A stretch of DNA of 60,000 nucleotides from Apostichopus japonicus (taxonomy: Eukaryota; Echinodermata; Holothuroidea; Aspidochirotida; Stichopodidae): contig NC_092575.1 of assembly GCF_037975245.1 (NCBI RefSeq), positions 25,448,841-25,508,840 on the forward strand. The letters are read 5' to 3'. The notes under the pieces are model-generated. The model saw nothing but the letters and a program-made list of their open reading frames with translations, was not told the origin of the DNA and searched no databases. The first letter of the stretch is position 1; each line of letters opens with the position of its first letter. A program made the translations under genes and the position numbers. Below, in pieces: positions 26,701 to 35,192 of this stretch.

Positions 26701-29700
26701 CTATTTAATTTGCTTGAATCAACCTGTGATGGATTTAGTGTTTGCTATGATGCTGTAGTCCCTGGCACTATGATTCACCTTATACAGTACTGTATGCTAA
26801 ATTGCATTTGTGTACACAAATAGAGAGTATAATACTCTTTAAATGCCTTTCTATACAGTATATGAGCACGTACCAGAAAATTATGCATACATTTTGCCAC
26901 TTACAGTAATACCTCATCAACCTTCTCATAGCCAATATATATCAAAGGGAACAAAAACTGAATTGCTACATGGTCACATCACTGAGTGTCTTCCCTGTCA
27001 ATCTTCCATCGACGTTATTAATATTTCATGAATATTTTGCCATAAATTTCTATCCATCTTCGTGTAGATTGAATGAGCAATGCTAACTAACTACAGTACT
27101 ACTGTTTGCACATTGACAATGTTTTAAATTAATCACTTCCGACCCCTCAGAGGGAACAACATTAAAAATTAAGCCTTGGGTAGATTGAGATTACTATAGC
27201 GAGACTTGATCTAGATTCAGGGTAAAATTTATAAATCATCTTACCAGTGCTGTAAGCCTACACTTTTATGTTGAGTGTTCCAGCTATATATAAAGTTTCA
27301 TGTTACTGTGTGGAGTTCAACTACCTTACAGGCTCATAGTACTCACGGTTTATATGTCACTCTCCAAACTGAACAAGCAGCAAACATTGTACAGTAAAGT
27401 CCATAAAATTGCTTTTGGGATGCCTCAGCAAACAAAGCTGGCAACAATTCTTTCCTGTTCTTGATCCTCAAATCTTATGCAGCAATGCAGTGTATTAATA
27501 GCCAGAAAATATCAGGGTTGGCATTTTCCCGGGACAAAACCTGTTTTTCCCACTAAGCGGTAAAAACCAGGTAAAAACCGGGAAAAACTGGTAAATACCG
27601 GTAAAAACCGCCTCCGTCTCGAAAACTAGTATTAATTGTCCGTAAAATGCAGGGTCATCAGTAGGCACGATATTATTTCATGACAGGCATATTTTATTGA
27701 ATATGGGAGTTTCTTAGCTTCATTTTGAGCTATTTTATCACATTCTTATTCTACTTTTTGTGGAAAAAAGAGTATTTTTCGTATTGCACATGTATAGTTA
27801 TTCTGTCACGATCTCTTTAGCAGTATGCATTGCCTATTGCCCAAACCATTATAGGTCTACACTGGGACATTCACCCCTCCTAAATTCTTCAGGCCTATTA
27901 TGTGGCATGAACAGCGGAGGATAGAACGAAGTGGCGAACCATGGCATCCAAAGCCTCAAAGGGACAAGGAACCATATAATAATATAATATTATGTGCTCA
28001 GACAGTTCATTCCATTAATACAGTAGGCAACAGTCTATTGAGGTGAACTTCAATCCAGGGGCTCAATAGAAACTGCTTTGAAACTTTGTAAGGCACATGG
28101 GCCCAATTAAAGTATTAAACGCACAATGGCCCTATGGAGCCATTCACACAACCAAACTGTTTACCTTGATGCAAACATGGTCCAATAATTATACAACTTC
28201 ATGCATGAGTGATTAAACACTTTGAGGTGGACAGGTGAGGTGATACTGGGCACTTCCTGTGTATAGGCTAACTGAAGAGGTAGGAGTATCAACAACACAA
28301 GTAACTGTTCCAATTGTTACTTATTCTCAAATTAGTTGATGTCACAACAGTCACTTAGTACAGTGCCTATAAGCAATATAAGCATAGTACAGTGCCTAGT
28401 GCGAAGTGTGAACAGAGTACAATTTATCGCAGACATGAAGTGATCGTTCTTGGATGTCATCATTTGGATCTGAGCAGACTAATGTGGCATGTATAATATG
28501 ACGAACCATAGCCCTAGGAGGCACCAACAGTTTGATACGAGTCCATTCTCTAGATAATGGAATTATGCATCTCGATAGGAAAATAAAGTTGGTTGATTTG
28601 AGCATCCAATATATTATTTATTTGAATTATTTATAATAGTCTAATCGGTAAACTCACAAGTTATAGATCATAGCTGTTCTTTGGATGTAACCCAACCCCC
28701 TACCATAAGATGCCATTTTCTTGTAGATTCTATGCTCCTCCACAAGTTCCACATGAGTTTTTAGGAATTCTATATAATTTGAGGTTTTTCCCGGTTTTTC
28801 CAGTTTTTCCCACTTATAGGTGGGAAAAACCTCCCGGTAAAAACCGGTAAAAAACTTGTTTTTACCAGGGCGGTAAAAACCGCCCGGTAAAAACCGGCCA
28901 ACCCTGGAAAATATTAATGTAGGGAGTGTACAGTAATACATAGCCTGATTTGATAGGGGGAAGGGTAAAGTGCTTTATGCAGTGTATTAATAGCCAGAAA
29001 ATATTAATGCAGGGAGTGTGCAGTAATACATAGCCTGATTTGATAGGGGAAGGGTAAAGTGCTTTATGCAGTGTATTAATAGCCAGAAAATATTAATGCA
29101 GGGAGTGTGCAGTAATACATAGCCTGATTTGATAGGGGAAGGGTAAAGTGCTTTATGCAGTGTATTAATAGCCAGAAAATATTAATGCAGGGAGTGTACA
29201 GTAATACATAGCCTGATTTGATAGGGGAAGGGTAAAGTGCTTTATGCAGTGTATTAATAGCCAGAAAATATTAATGCAGGGAGTGTACAGTAATACATAG
29301 CCTGATTTGATAGGGGAAGGGTAAAGTGCTTTATGCAGTGTTTTAATAGCCAGAAAATATTAATGTAGGGAGTGTACAGTAATACATAGCCTGATTTGAT
29401 AGGGGAAGGGTTTGATAGGGGAAGGGTAAAGTGCTTTATGCAGTGTGTTAATAGCCAGAAAATGTTAATGTAGGGAGTGTACAGTAATACATCTAGGGGA
29501 AGGGTAAAGTGCTTTTTGCAGAGTTTTAATAACGAGAAAGGATTAATGTTGGGAGTGTACCATAATACATAATACATGTGTTCATTTCCTGGGATCGATG
29601 GTGGTGTCTAACACTTCTGTTATACCCCATTCGAAACTAGGTCAGATTACCGGCATCAGACGTTTCTCTGTGCGCCAGTCTTAAATGCCTTTAAGGATTA

Positions 29701-32116
29701 AATTGTATGAAAGTAAGCACTGAATCTTTGCATTAATAAGGAACTAGATTTCAGAATAGAAAGGTTCAGGGGCTCTGATGTGAAGTGATTAATATCTCCA
29801 TGAGACTTGCAAGTTCTGACTAAACTGAATACAAGCAATTAACAGCCTGATATGCAGCTATCTTAGTCTTGGTGTAAATTTAATGTACAGTAGGCTTCTA
29901 AATAATTTTGTTTGACAAACCTTGTAATCTCTTTCAGCACTCTTTGGACAAACTTCATACTCTGGTAGAAACATGGCTTCACTTTGAGGAGTAGGCCAAG
30001 TCGTTCTTGAGGCTAAATAAGGGTCTGTTAGTGACGTGACACTTCTTCTACGGCGGGATGTCCTGGACCATAGTCTCTGGAAGCTGTGTTCACTGGAAGT
30101 TCTTGGAATCTGAAAAATTGATGAGGAAAAACAAAATACATATATTCAAGCAGATAGAACTTTTACAGGACCTTCTAATGTAGGGAGGGAAGGATTGGAT
30201 TCAAATCAATGGGACAAACAAAAACTTGGGAGATTGATGCAATTTACTGGAAATAATTTTACATTTTTCATAGCACTCTCTATATATTCATTCATTGCTT
30301 ACTCTGTGAATAGAAAGAGTTAAAACACTACAGTACTCTACATGTGCATCTGTGTACAAAACAAATATGTGCATATGTACAGTACACTTTGCCATGTGAA
30401 GCCATGTATACTGTAAGATTTGTCCTGCAAGTGACCTGTTAAAGATACATTATAATATATACAACACCTATTCAAAGTCCTTCAAAGTTTAGCATACCTG
30501 CTGTACAGGTACCTATGGGATGGGAGGCAAGAGTCAAACACAGGTTACAGTATAGCAATCTTCCAGGTTGCTATGTGCAGGGATTCTATAATTTATCCAA
30601 TATATCCCATTGCAAAATGTTAATCAAAATGGTCAAAATGCTATACAAGTCCAGCATTGCACAGAAGAACCATAATATTTCATGTTCACTGTAGACTATG
30701 AACGTACTTTTGCAAACTAGGTGTGCAGAGTATGAATGGTTAGGGATTAACGTTACTCTCAAAAAATAAAGTATAGCTTCTCTTTTGCATCACTTAAAAG
30801 ATCTGCCTTATTGGCTCCAATTATAACTCTCTATAGAGCGGAAAGTTTTGTGAATACTTTATCAACCTGTCACGGTCGTAAATCGACCTCAGGCTCTATA
30901 ATTAACCCTTATGTAGCTTCTTAACACCACTATATGCTCTTTGTATATAAACACTGTGTGGAAATATGTTCATGTCTACAGTGTAGTTAATCATGCAGCA
31001 TTCACACAAAGACCCTCATACAAGAAAAATTTGTGGCAGGCATTGCAGACTAATTGATAAAAAAAAGAGGGCATTTTACAACCAAGCCAGGTCGATAATG
31101 TAATCTCAAGAAACTTTTCCATGGTAGGGTGCTATGGTTGGGGTCTATACAGCAGACCTTTAAGCATGTATACAGTATGACTCATTTTTTTCTATTCTAC
31201 TGCATCTTGGTAGGCACATACTGAATACTTAATTTATAAGGGTACTTTCAACAACAATGACGTGACGACCACTAATGGTCTTGATCTGAAGTTTGATTAA
31301 AGGTAACATTAAAAGTTTTTAAGTTGAAAGAAAGGAAAATGAAAAGAGAAATGACATTATGTGGCACTAATCTTTACATAGGCCTAGGCCTTTATTAACT
31401 TCTAATAAAATTGTTTTGCTACTGGCTGTCCACAAACAAACAAATGTTTCTACCAATGTACTTTCATTTAATCAAACTGAGTACATCCACTCTAACAGTA
31501 ACACTTGGGCCTGGCTGAAAATAAGATTTAGTGGTCACTGGTCATGATGTTACCCATCCATTTAGTTAATACAGTTGTAACCAATGTGTTGTCCTATTTC
31601 CTTGTTAATCGTGTACAATAGGCCTAGGTATGCCTGCCTTTTTCTTGACGGGCTCCAAGAAAGGAAAGTATTTTTTAAACCCTCCCAACTTCAGCACAAT
31701 ACAGATACAAAACAAACAACAGAAACAGAATCATTAACAATAACAATAAGTCTCAATGATGGGCTAGACTAAACTAAAGGATACATTATATATGCCCTGC
31801 TCACCTGCCTTGATAAGAATTTAATCCTCTCATTTGCTTTAGATGTTGATCAAAATTATGTATCTAATGCTATTGAAATGGTAACAGCAAAAAAAGTATA
31901 AACTGTAAGTAACATTTAACACAGGCTTAAGTTATACAATAACACTGGTGAAGGTCTAACGTTGGGGGTTGTGAATGGGAAGAAGAAGTATCGACCACGA
32001 TAGGCAGGAAGTGATAACTATGAAATACCAACACAGTAACTACTTACACTGCACAAACTTCTTGAGGACTGCGTCGAGTGTTTTCTCATGCGACTTCTTG
32101 ATTGACGTATTCCCAT
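11685..32116 (-). CDS. RSKR: RSKR/SgK494-like protein kinase, 5' part of the gene (4 exons, C-terminal part outside the window)
   Basis: Spliced CDS in transcription order: 32116-32048, 30109-29921, 23161-23078, 11753-11685; all junctions are GT-AG and phase 0, giving residues 1-137. The product is the N-terminal region and first third of a Ser/Thr kinase domain. Residues 61-76 (WPTPQ followed by FLPEYEV) and the kinase start match the arrangement I know from vertebrate RSKR (SgK494), an AGC-like kinase related to S6 kinase whose substrates are poorly known. The glycine-rich loop is around 92-99 (N-K-G-A-Y-G-Q-V), lacking the first canonical Gly as I recall for RSKR; the ATP-binding Lys is K114 in FAMK; E133 is the probable helix-C Glu. 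The N-terminus MGIRQS fits a myristoylation signal. Catalytic loop, DFG and APE exons are not found in the window; the next intron must be longer than 11.6 kb. Assignment rests on alignment from memory. Confidence 0.82.
11754..13864. other. RSKR intron 3, 5' exon 4 side
   Basis: AT-rich; G-rich GGGGGTGGG-type tract at about 12315-12345. No exon seen. Confidence 0.5.
13865..14136 (+). mobile_element. tRNA-derived SINE with ATAC tail
   Basis: The head at about 13872-13935 carries a pol III A box (TTAGCTCAGTGGTTA) and B box (GGTTCGAGTC) at tRNA-like spacing, but the T and acceptor stems do not pair well, so it is not a functional tRNA gene. A tRNA-unrelated body of about 170 bp follows, then a tail of ATAC repeats at about 14098-14130. 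The heptamer AGTATAT flanks it (13858-13864 and 14137-14143) as a possible target duplication. Confidence 0.82.
14144..15338. other. RSKR intron 3, non-coding
   Basis: AT-rich, no exon or named repeat. An 89-codon frame at 14882-15151 has no recognisable features. Confidence 0.45.
15339..15445 (+). repeat. 107-bp dispersed repeat, copy 1
   Basis: Closely similar (roughly nine bases in ten by eye) to the reverse complement of 29589-29695. Shared phrases include ATGCCGGTAATCTGACCTAG and GTGTTAGACACCACCATCGA. Begins CTTAAAGG; the TTAA start suggests a TTAA-type DNA element fragment. Confidence 0.88.
15446..21660. other. RSKR intron 3, central part
   Basis: AT-rich with a 14-base poly-G tract at 16673-16686, a G-rich GGGGTGGGG tract at 18062-18115, a C10A13 tract at 18678-18700 and a C-rich stretch at 20795-20826. 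A 57-bp-scale direct repeat (AACACATCTTGTCT... / AACACGTCTTGTCT...) lies at about 20260-20355. A TAATTAAATTA-containing complex stretch lies at 16320-16540. No exon seen. Confidence 0.5.
21661..21950. repeat. Tandem duplication, two 145-bp copies
   Basis: Copies 21661-21805 and 21806-21950 share nearly all bases, including CATGGAATCACATACCACCA and TTGTTTGAATTG-region phrases. Open frames spanning it on the minus strand arise from the duplication and look non-coding. Confidence 0.92.
21951..23077. other. RSKR intron 3, exon 3 side
   Basis: AT-rich, short poly-C tract near 22541. No exon or repeat recognised. Confidence 0.5.
23078..23161 (-). CDS. RSKR: RSKR-like exon 3 (kinase glycine loop and VAIK-type lysine)
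   Basis: Encodes residues 87-114 (28 codons). It contains K-G-A-Y-G-Q-V-V-K-V and ends exactly after the ATP-binding Lys in FAMK. The acceptor is CATCAG; the donor is GTGAGT. Phase 0 at both ends. This is clear kinase N-lobe sequence. Confidence 0.88.
23162..26220. other. RSKR intron 2, first part
   Basis: AT-rich with a poly-G tract near 23404. No exon found between exons 2 and 3 of the kinase, and the human-like sequence is continuous across the intron. Confidence 0.55.
26228..26688. mobile_element. TIR element of about 461 bp
   Basis: Ends are CAGAGATGCCAACC and GGTTGGCATCTCTG, exact inverted repeats of 14 bp. AAAGTT flanks both sides (26222-26227 and 26689-26694); moving the ends by one base gives 8-bp flanks GAAAGTTC / GAAAGTTT with one mismatch, so it could be hAT-like. 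No coding capacity seen. Confidence 0.82.
26696..27479. other. RSKR intron 2, non-coding
   Basis: AT-rich, no exon or repeat recognised. Several TACAGTACTGTA-like phrases. Confidence 0.5.
27480..29578. repeat. 89-bp tandem repeat array, split by a hAT-like insertion
   Basis: The unit of 89 bp includes AATAGCCAGAAAATATTAAT and GATAGGGGAAGGGTAAAGTG. Units start at about 28992, 29081, 29170, 29259 and 29348 at exact 89-bp spacing, with further degenerate copies to 29578. A partial unit (AGTGTATTAATAGCCAGAAAATAT) lies at 27489-27512, before the element inserted at 27513-28906, so the transposon landed inside the array. Confidence 0.93.
27513..28906. mobile_element. hAT-like non-autonomous element (1,394 bp) with perfect 8-bp target duplication
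   Basis: Ends CAGGGTTGGC and GCCAACCCTG with identical 8-mers GAAAATAT at 27505-27512 and 28907-28914. Both subterminal regions are packed with GGTAAAAACCG-type units (about 27560-27615 and 28780-28900), which resemble subterminal transposase-binding repeats. The central part has short open frames but no recognisable transposase. Confidence 0.94.
29589..29695 (-). repeat. 107-bp dispersed repeat, copy 2 (inverted relative to copy 1)
   Basis: Reverse-complement match to 15339-15445, over the full 107 bp with scattered substitutions. It directly follows the end of the 89-bp array. Confidence 0.88.
29921..30109 (-). CDS. RSKR: RSKR-like exon 2 (pre-kinase segment)
   Basis: Encodes residues 24-86 (63 codons, phase 0 at both ends). 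A basic stretch with four consecutive Arg is followed by Ser/Thr-rich sequence and then the WPTPQ and LPEYEV motifs that precede the kinase domain in RSKR. The acceptor follows a pyrimidine-rich stretch ending TTTTTCAG; the donor is AAG|GTTTGT, weaker than consensus. Confidence 0.8.
30110..32047. other. RSKR intron 1
   Basis: AT-rich intron, no exon or clear repeat recognised. Confidence 0.5.
32048..32116 (-). CDS. RSKR: RSKR-like exon 1 (start codon, myristoylation-like N-terminus)
   Basis: Encodes residues 1-23, beginning MGIRQS and rich in Arg and Ser. Gly2 and Ser6 fit the N-myristoylation pattern MGxxxS/T, and human RSKR also starts with MG. An in-frame stop lies about 45 bases upstream with no other in-frame ATG between, which supports this start if the exon is contiguous there. 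The donor is GTAAGT, phase 0. Confidence 0.75.
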
Positions 32117-33410
32117 GATGAATGGTCCGATATGTAAGCAGGTAAAAATATTTCTTCACCCTTTGATCAGCTTGGTACAGTTCATTATGTTTCAACTTTC
32201 AGGCTGCAGACAATTAATTTAACACAACGACCACGTCTTTGAGTTTACCGGCAACCAGCTTACTCTTTGTTTACCTGCTGTAATGTAGTGGCTTCGGTTG
32301 TGAAGTGGCCGTACATGTGTCCCTATGGGCTTACGCTGTGCAGACTACACTGGCAATCAAAACTAGTGGCGCGCTTTCAACATATCCAACACTGATCGAT
32401 CGTACAGGACCTAAGAACAGCTGATTATCATACGGTGTCTTTAAGCAGCCATTAATTTTATATTTTATTTTAACTTGAGCAAAGAAGAGGGCCCAAAGGA
32501 CTGTCGCGCGACAGTGTACGAAATCAGTAATTCAGCAAGTTGGTCATTCAGTCACTGTAGATCTGATTTCAAGCCAAAGGGTCCATTACATGTGACATCT
32601 CCGAAAGGACCACAAAGTACATTATGATCGTATACATTTGCATCATCAATGTGTGGATCGGCAGTATAGAGGGCATGCATGGTCATATATTCCATAACAT
32701 CATTGGAGGCTTATTTTATATTCGTTTATTTTTTTGAGCGAGGCTGAAGGGAACTATATGCAGACTTCACACCCACCCTACAACACCACCACAACACCAG
32801 GCTCCGCGCCAGATTATTATGGTGTGATTTTATATTTAAGTGTAAATTAACATTATCATAATTCACTCTTATACCACATCATCGTGTATTTTTTTATGTC
32901 TACAGTACTCAATAAAGTCACATTTTATCGACCATCATCGATGGTCGTTCTTTTTCGAAGTAACTAATGTTCTTAGTTATACACTTGAATATGTACTGCA
33001 ACTATTTTTCTGCTTAGTTCATTGTTTGTGTGTATATAGATCTCTATCATATACTTAGTTTATAAGTGATGGGGTATAGTAATGTTCTATTTGACTAGTC
33101 AAAACACATAAAGGTCACATGTAACATCTCTCTGGCTTGAGGTCTTATCACATGAGTGTATATGGGCGCACGCGAGTTTTTATCTATTGCATTCAAACAT
33201 TTTCGAGCAGATGCGTCCCTTGGGACGTACATTTCAAAATCCTACTAAACCTTACTGGTTCGTGAACCGTGATTGGTTTATGTTCGATATCAGATTACAA
33301 TATTACGAATAGTCTATATCCTTACGGTCTACTTTTCACTTCATTTAAGTTTGACACTGATAATGGTTATCAGACCAGTTGTCAAAGCTGGCGCCTAACT
33401 TTCATTAGTA
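32117..33410. promoter_or_regulatory. Head-to-head intergenic region, RSKR side
   Basis: Lies between the divergent start codons at 32116 (minus) and 35173 (plus), so it probably holds the RSKR promoter and 5' UTR. A somewhat more GC- and CpG-containing stretch at about 32230-32520 (including a CGCGCGACA-like patch near 32505) is the likeliest promoter area. I see no clear TATA box. Placement is inferred from gene orientation only. Confidence 0.4.
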
Positions 33411-34050
33411 GTCAAATTGTGCAAACATTGTAAACATGATATCTCAATATTTAAAGCTTGGAAAGATCTCATACTAGGCTGTTGAAAGTGTACTAACACT
33501 AAGTGAAAGAAGCATATTCATTTTGGTGAAGGTCAAAGGTCATTTGGGGACAACAGGTCAAATTGTGAAAGCCTTGTAAACATAATATTGCAAGAAATTT
33601 ATTGCAATATTATGTTTACAAGGCTTTCACAATTATGAAATCTTGGATAGAACTAATTTTTGGTTGGAGATGTACCATATCAACTTTAAGGAGCATTTAT
33701 TGCTTTTGGTGGAGGTCAAAGGTCATTTGAAATCAACAAAAGCCAAACAGTTACTTCACTCCCATCTTACCTGTCTCTCTACACTAACACACCTTCCTAA
33801 ACATAATATCGCAAGGGAAGCTTGGATAGATCGCATATGGTGTGTAACTGATTGTACCGTACATTGAGTACAAAAAGCCTGATGTTGTGGGCAGAGTTCA
33901 ATGGTCGTTTGAGTTCACAAGGGGTCAGATTGTGAAAACCATATTTTGCACAATATTTCAGCAAGAACAGATGTCATATTTAGTATGTTGATGTATCTGA
34001 TACATTTAGTACAAGAAGCCTGTTGTTGAGATCAATGGTAATTTCAGGAC
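33411..34050. repeat. Degenerate tandem/dispersed repeat rich in AGGTCA motifs
   Basis: Units of very roughly 180 bp share phrases such as GTCAAAGGTCATTTG, AAATTGTGAAA and TTGTAAACATAATAT. Perfect DR1-type direct repeats AGGTCAAAGGTCA occur near 33531 and 33716. Related sequence reappears in INPP5K intron 2 near 39380. The family name is unknown to me. Confidence 0.6.
33561..33634. repeat. Perfect 33-bp inverted repeat with an 8-base loop
   Basis: The left arm at 33561-33593 and right arm at 33602-33634 are exact reverse complements. The arms are made from the AGGTCA-type repeat unit around them (the TTGTAAACATAATATTGC phrase), so the hairpin probably arose by a local inverted duplication. 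Confidence 0.9.
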
Positions 34051-35172
34051 AGGCTGTGTCATTGTTAATTTACTGTTTGTTACATCACACTGCTTTTCAC
34101 TGTCTTACTAACATCAAGTATGTTGTACGTCCTTACTATACATTTTCTTAGATGCATGAAGAACACTGCTCATGTTGCATCATCGAAACCACGATGAATA
34201 TTTGCATCCTGGTTTCCATCTATAGGAGCCAATGGCTACTATTTTCCCCCTTCTATACAGCACTGGTTATTAAAGTTGTGTACTGGGTGGGATAAACCGT
34301 ACGCGTATTGAACCTTAGTTTGTGGTTCTTTGGGTCGGACAATTGTTCGATCCAAATCTCTTGGAAAACTAGGACCATGGGTTGTATATAATGTATTTCA
34401 TTTATCTACAAAATAATACATGAAAATATGCCAAATGAACGGAGAATATCTAATATTTCAATGACCAAGTGCATTTTGATCGCTGTTACCAGCTCGGGCA
34501 TAAAGTACGATTTTTTGTACAAATGTCACAATGTGATTTGATCCTATTACAAAACTTCTACCAGCCTAGATAAGTTTCTTTTATAATTGGCCCGAGTAAT
34601 GATTTTAGCGGTTAGAAAGCAATTAAGTTAATTTAATATCAGTAGCTTCTCTTGTAGCAGATTTTAAAGGGCAGCCCAAAGTCATGCATATATTATATAT
34701 ATATATATATGTCTGTATGTATGTGTGTTTGTATGCGTGTATGTATCTATGCTTGTTTGTATGTATAATTTCTGTCCCACCTACCTGTGACTACGGATTG
34801 GCGCCACTGACTGCAGGGGAGTACTTTTGAAAACTTGAGCAAGTTTGAGTGTGCTACATTTTGGACAACATAGACAGATGGGTGATGAGATCTCTAAAAA
34901 GTCAATAGGATGGAACGTAGTAGCCACCGTATATATGCTTTTTTTTACAGTCTATTCTTCGTTTCTCATTGCATGTCATATGTTGTCCACTGTTTACATC
35001 GTGACCCGTACGGTAGCACAATAAACTCGCCGCAATATACAGTCATTTATTCTTACGTTGGTCAGTTACTTTTTAATCAATATATAATTATAAATCTGTT
35101 CAAGAAGGTGTGATGGCCCTGTGATTACCTGTTGGTGTGGTGCCATGAAATAACTATACGAAACCAAACAAA
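34051..35172. promoter_or_regulatory. Head-to-head intergenic region, INPP5K side
   Basis: Upstream of the INPP5K start codon; it should contain its promoter and 5' UTR. It holds a TA microsatellite at about 34691-34710 followed by a degenerate TGTATG-rich stretch to 34760. No TATA box or CpG island is obvious. Confidence 0.35.
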
Positions 35173-35192
35173 ATGACATCTACGGATTTGAG
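35173..35192 (+). CDS. INPP5K: INPP5K-like exon 1 (20 coding bases)
   Basis: ATG in good context (A at -3, ACAAAATGA) encodes six residues plus two bases of Arg7, then a GTGAGA donor. Joined to the acceptor at 38224 it gives an N-terminus reading MTSTDLRIAMFTWNV, which restores the first beta strand of the catalytic domain. Without it translation would start three residues before the conserved Trp. The phase match and sense of the junction are the evidence; there is no transcript. Confidence 0.75.

Noticed and set aside
27513-28906. Transposase gene in the 1.4-kb hAT-like element
   Set aside because: Open frames are short and have no recognisable transposase segment.
29254-29577. 107-codon minus-strand frame
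   Set aside because: Created by the 89-bp tandem array.
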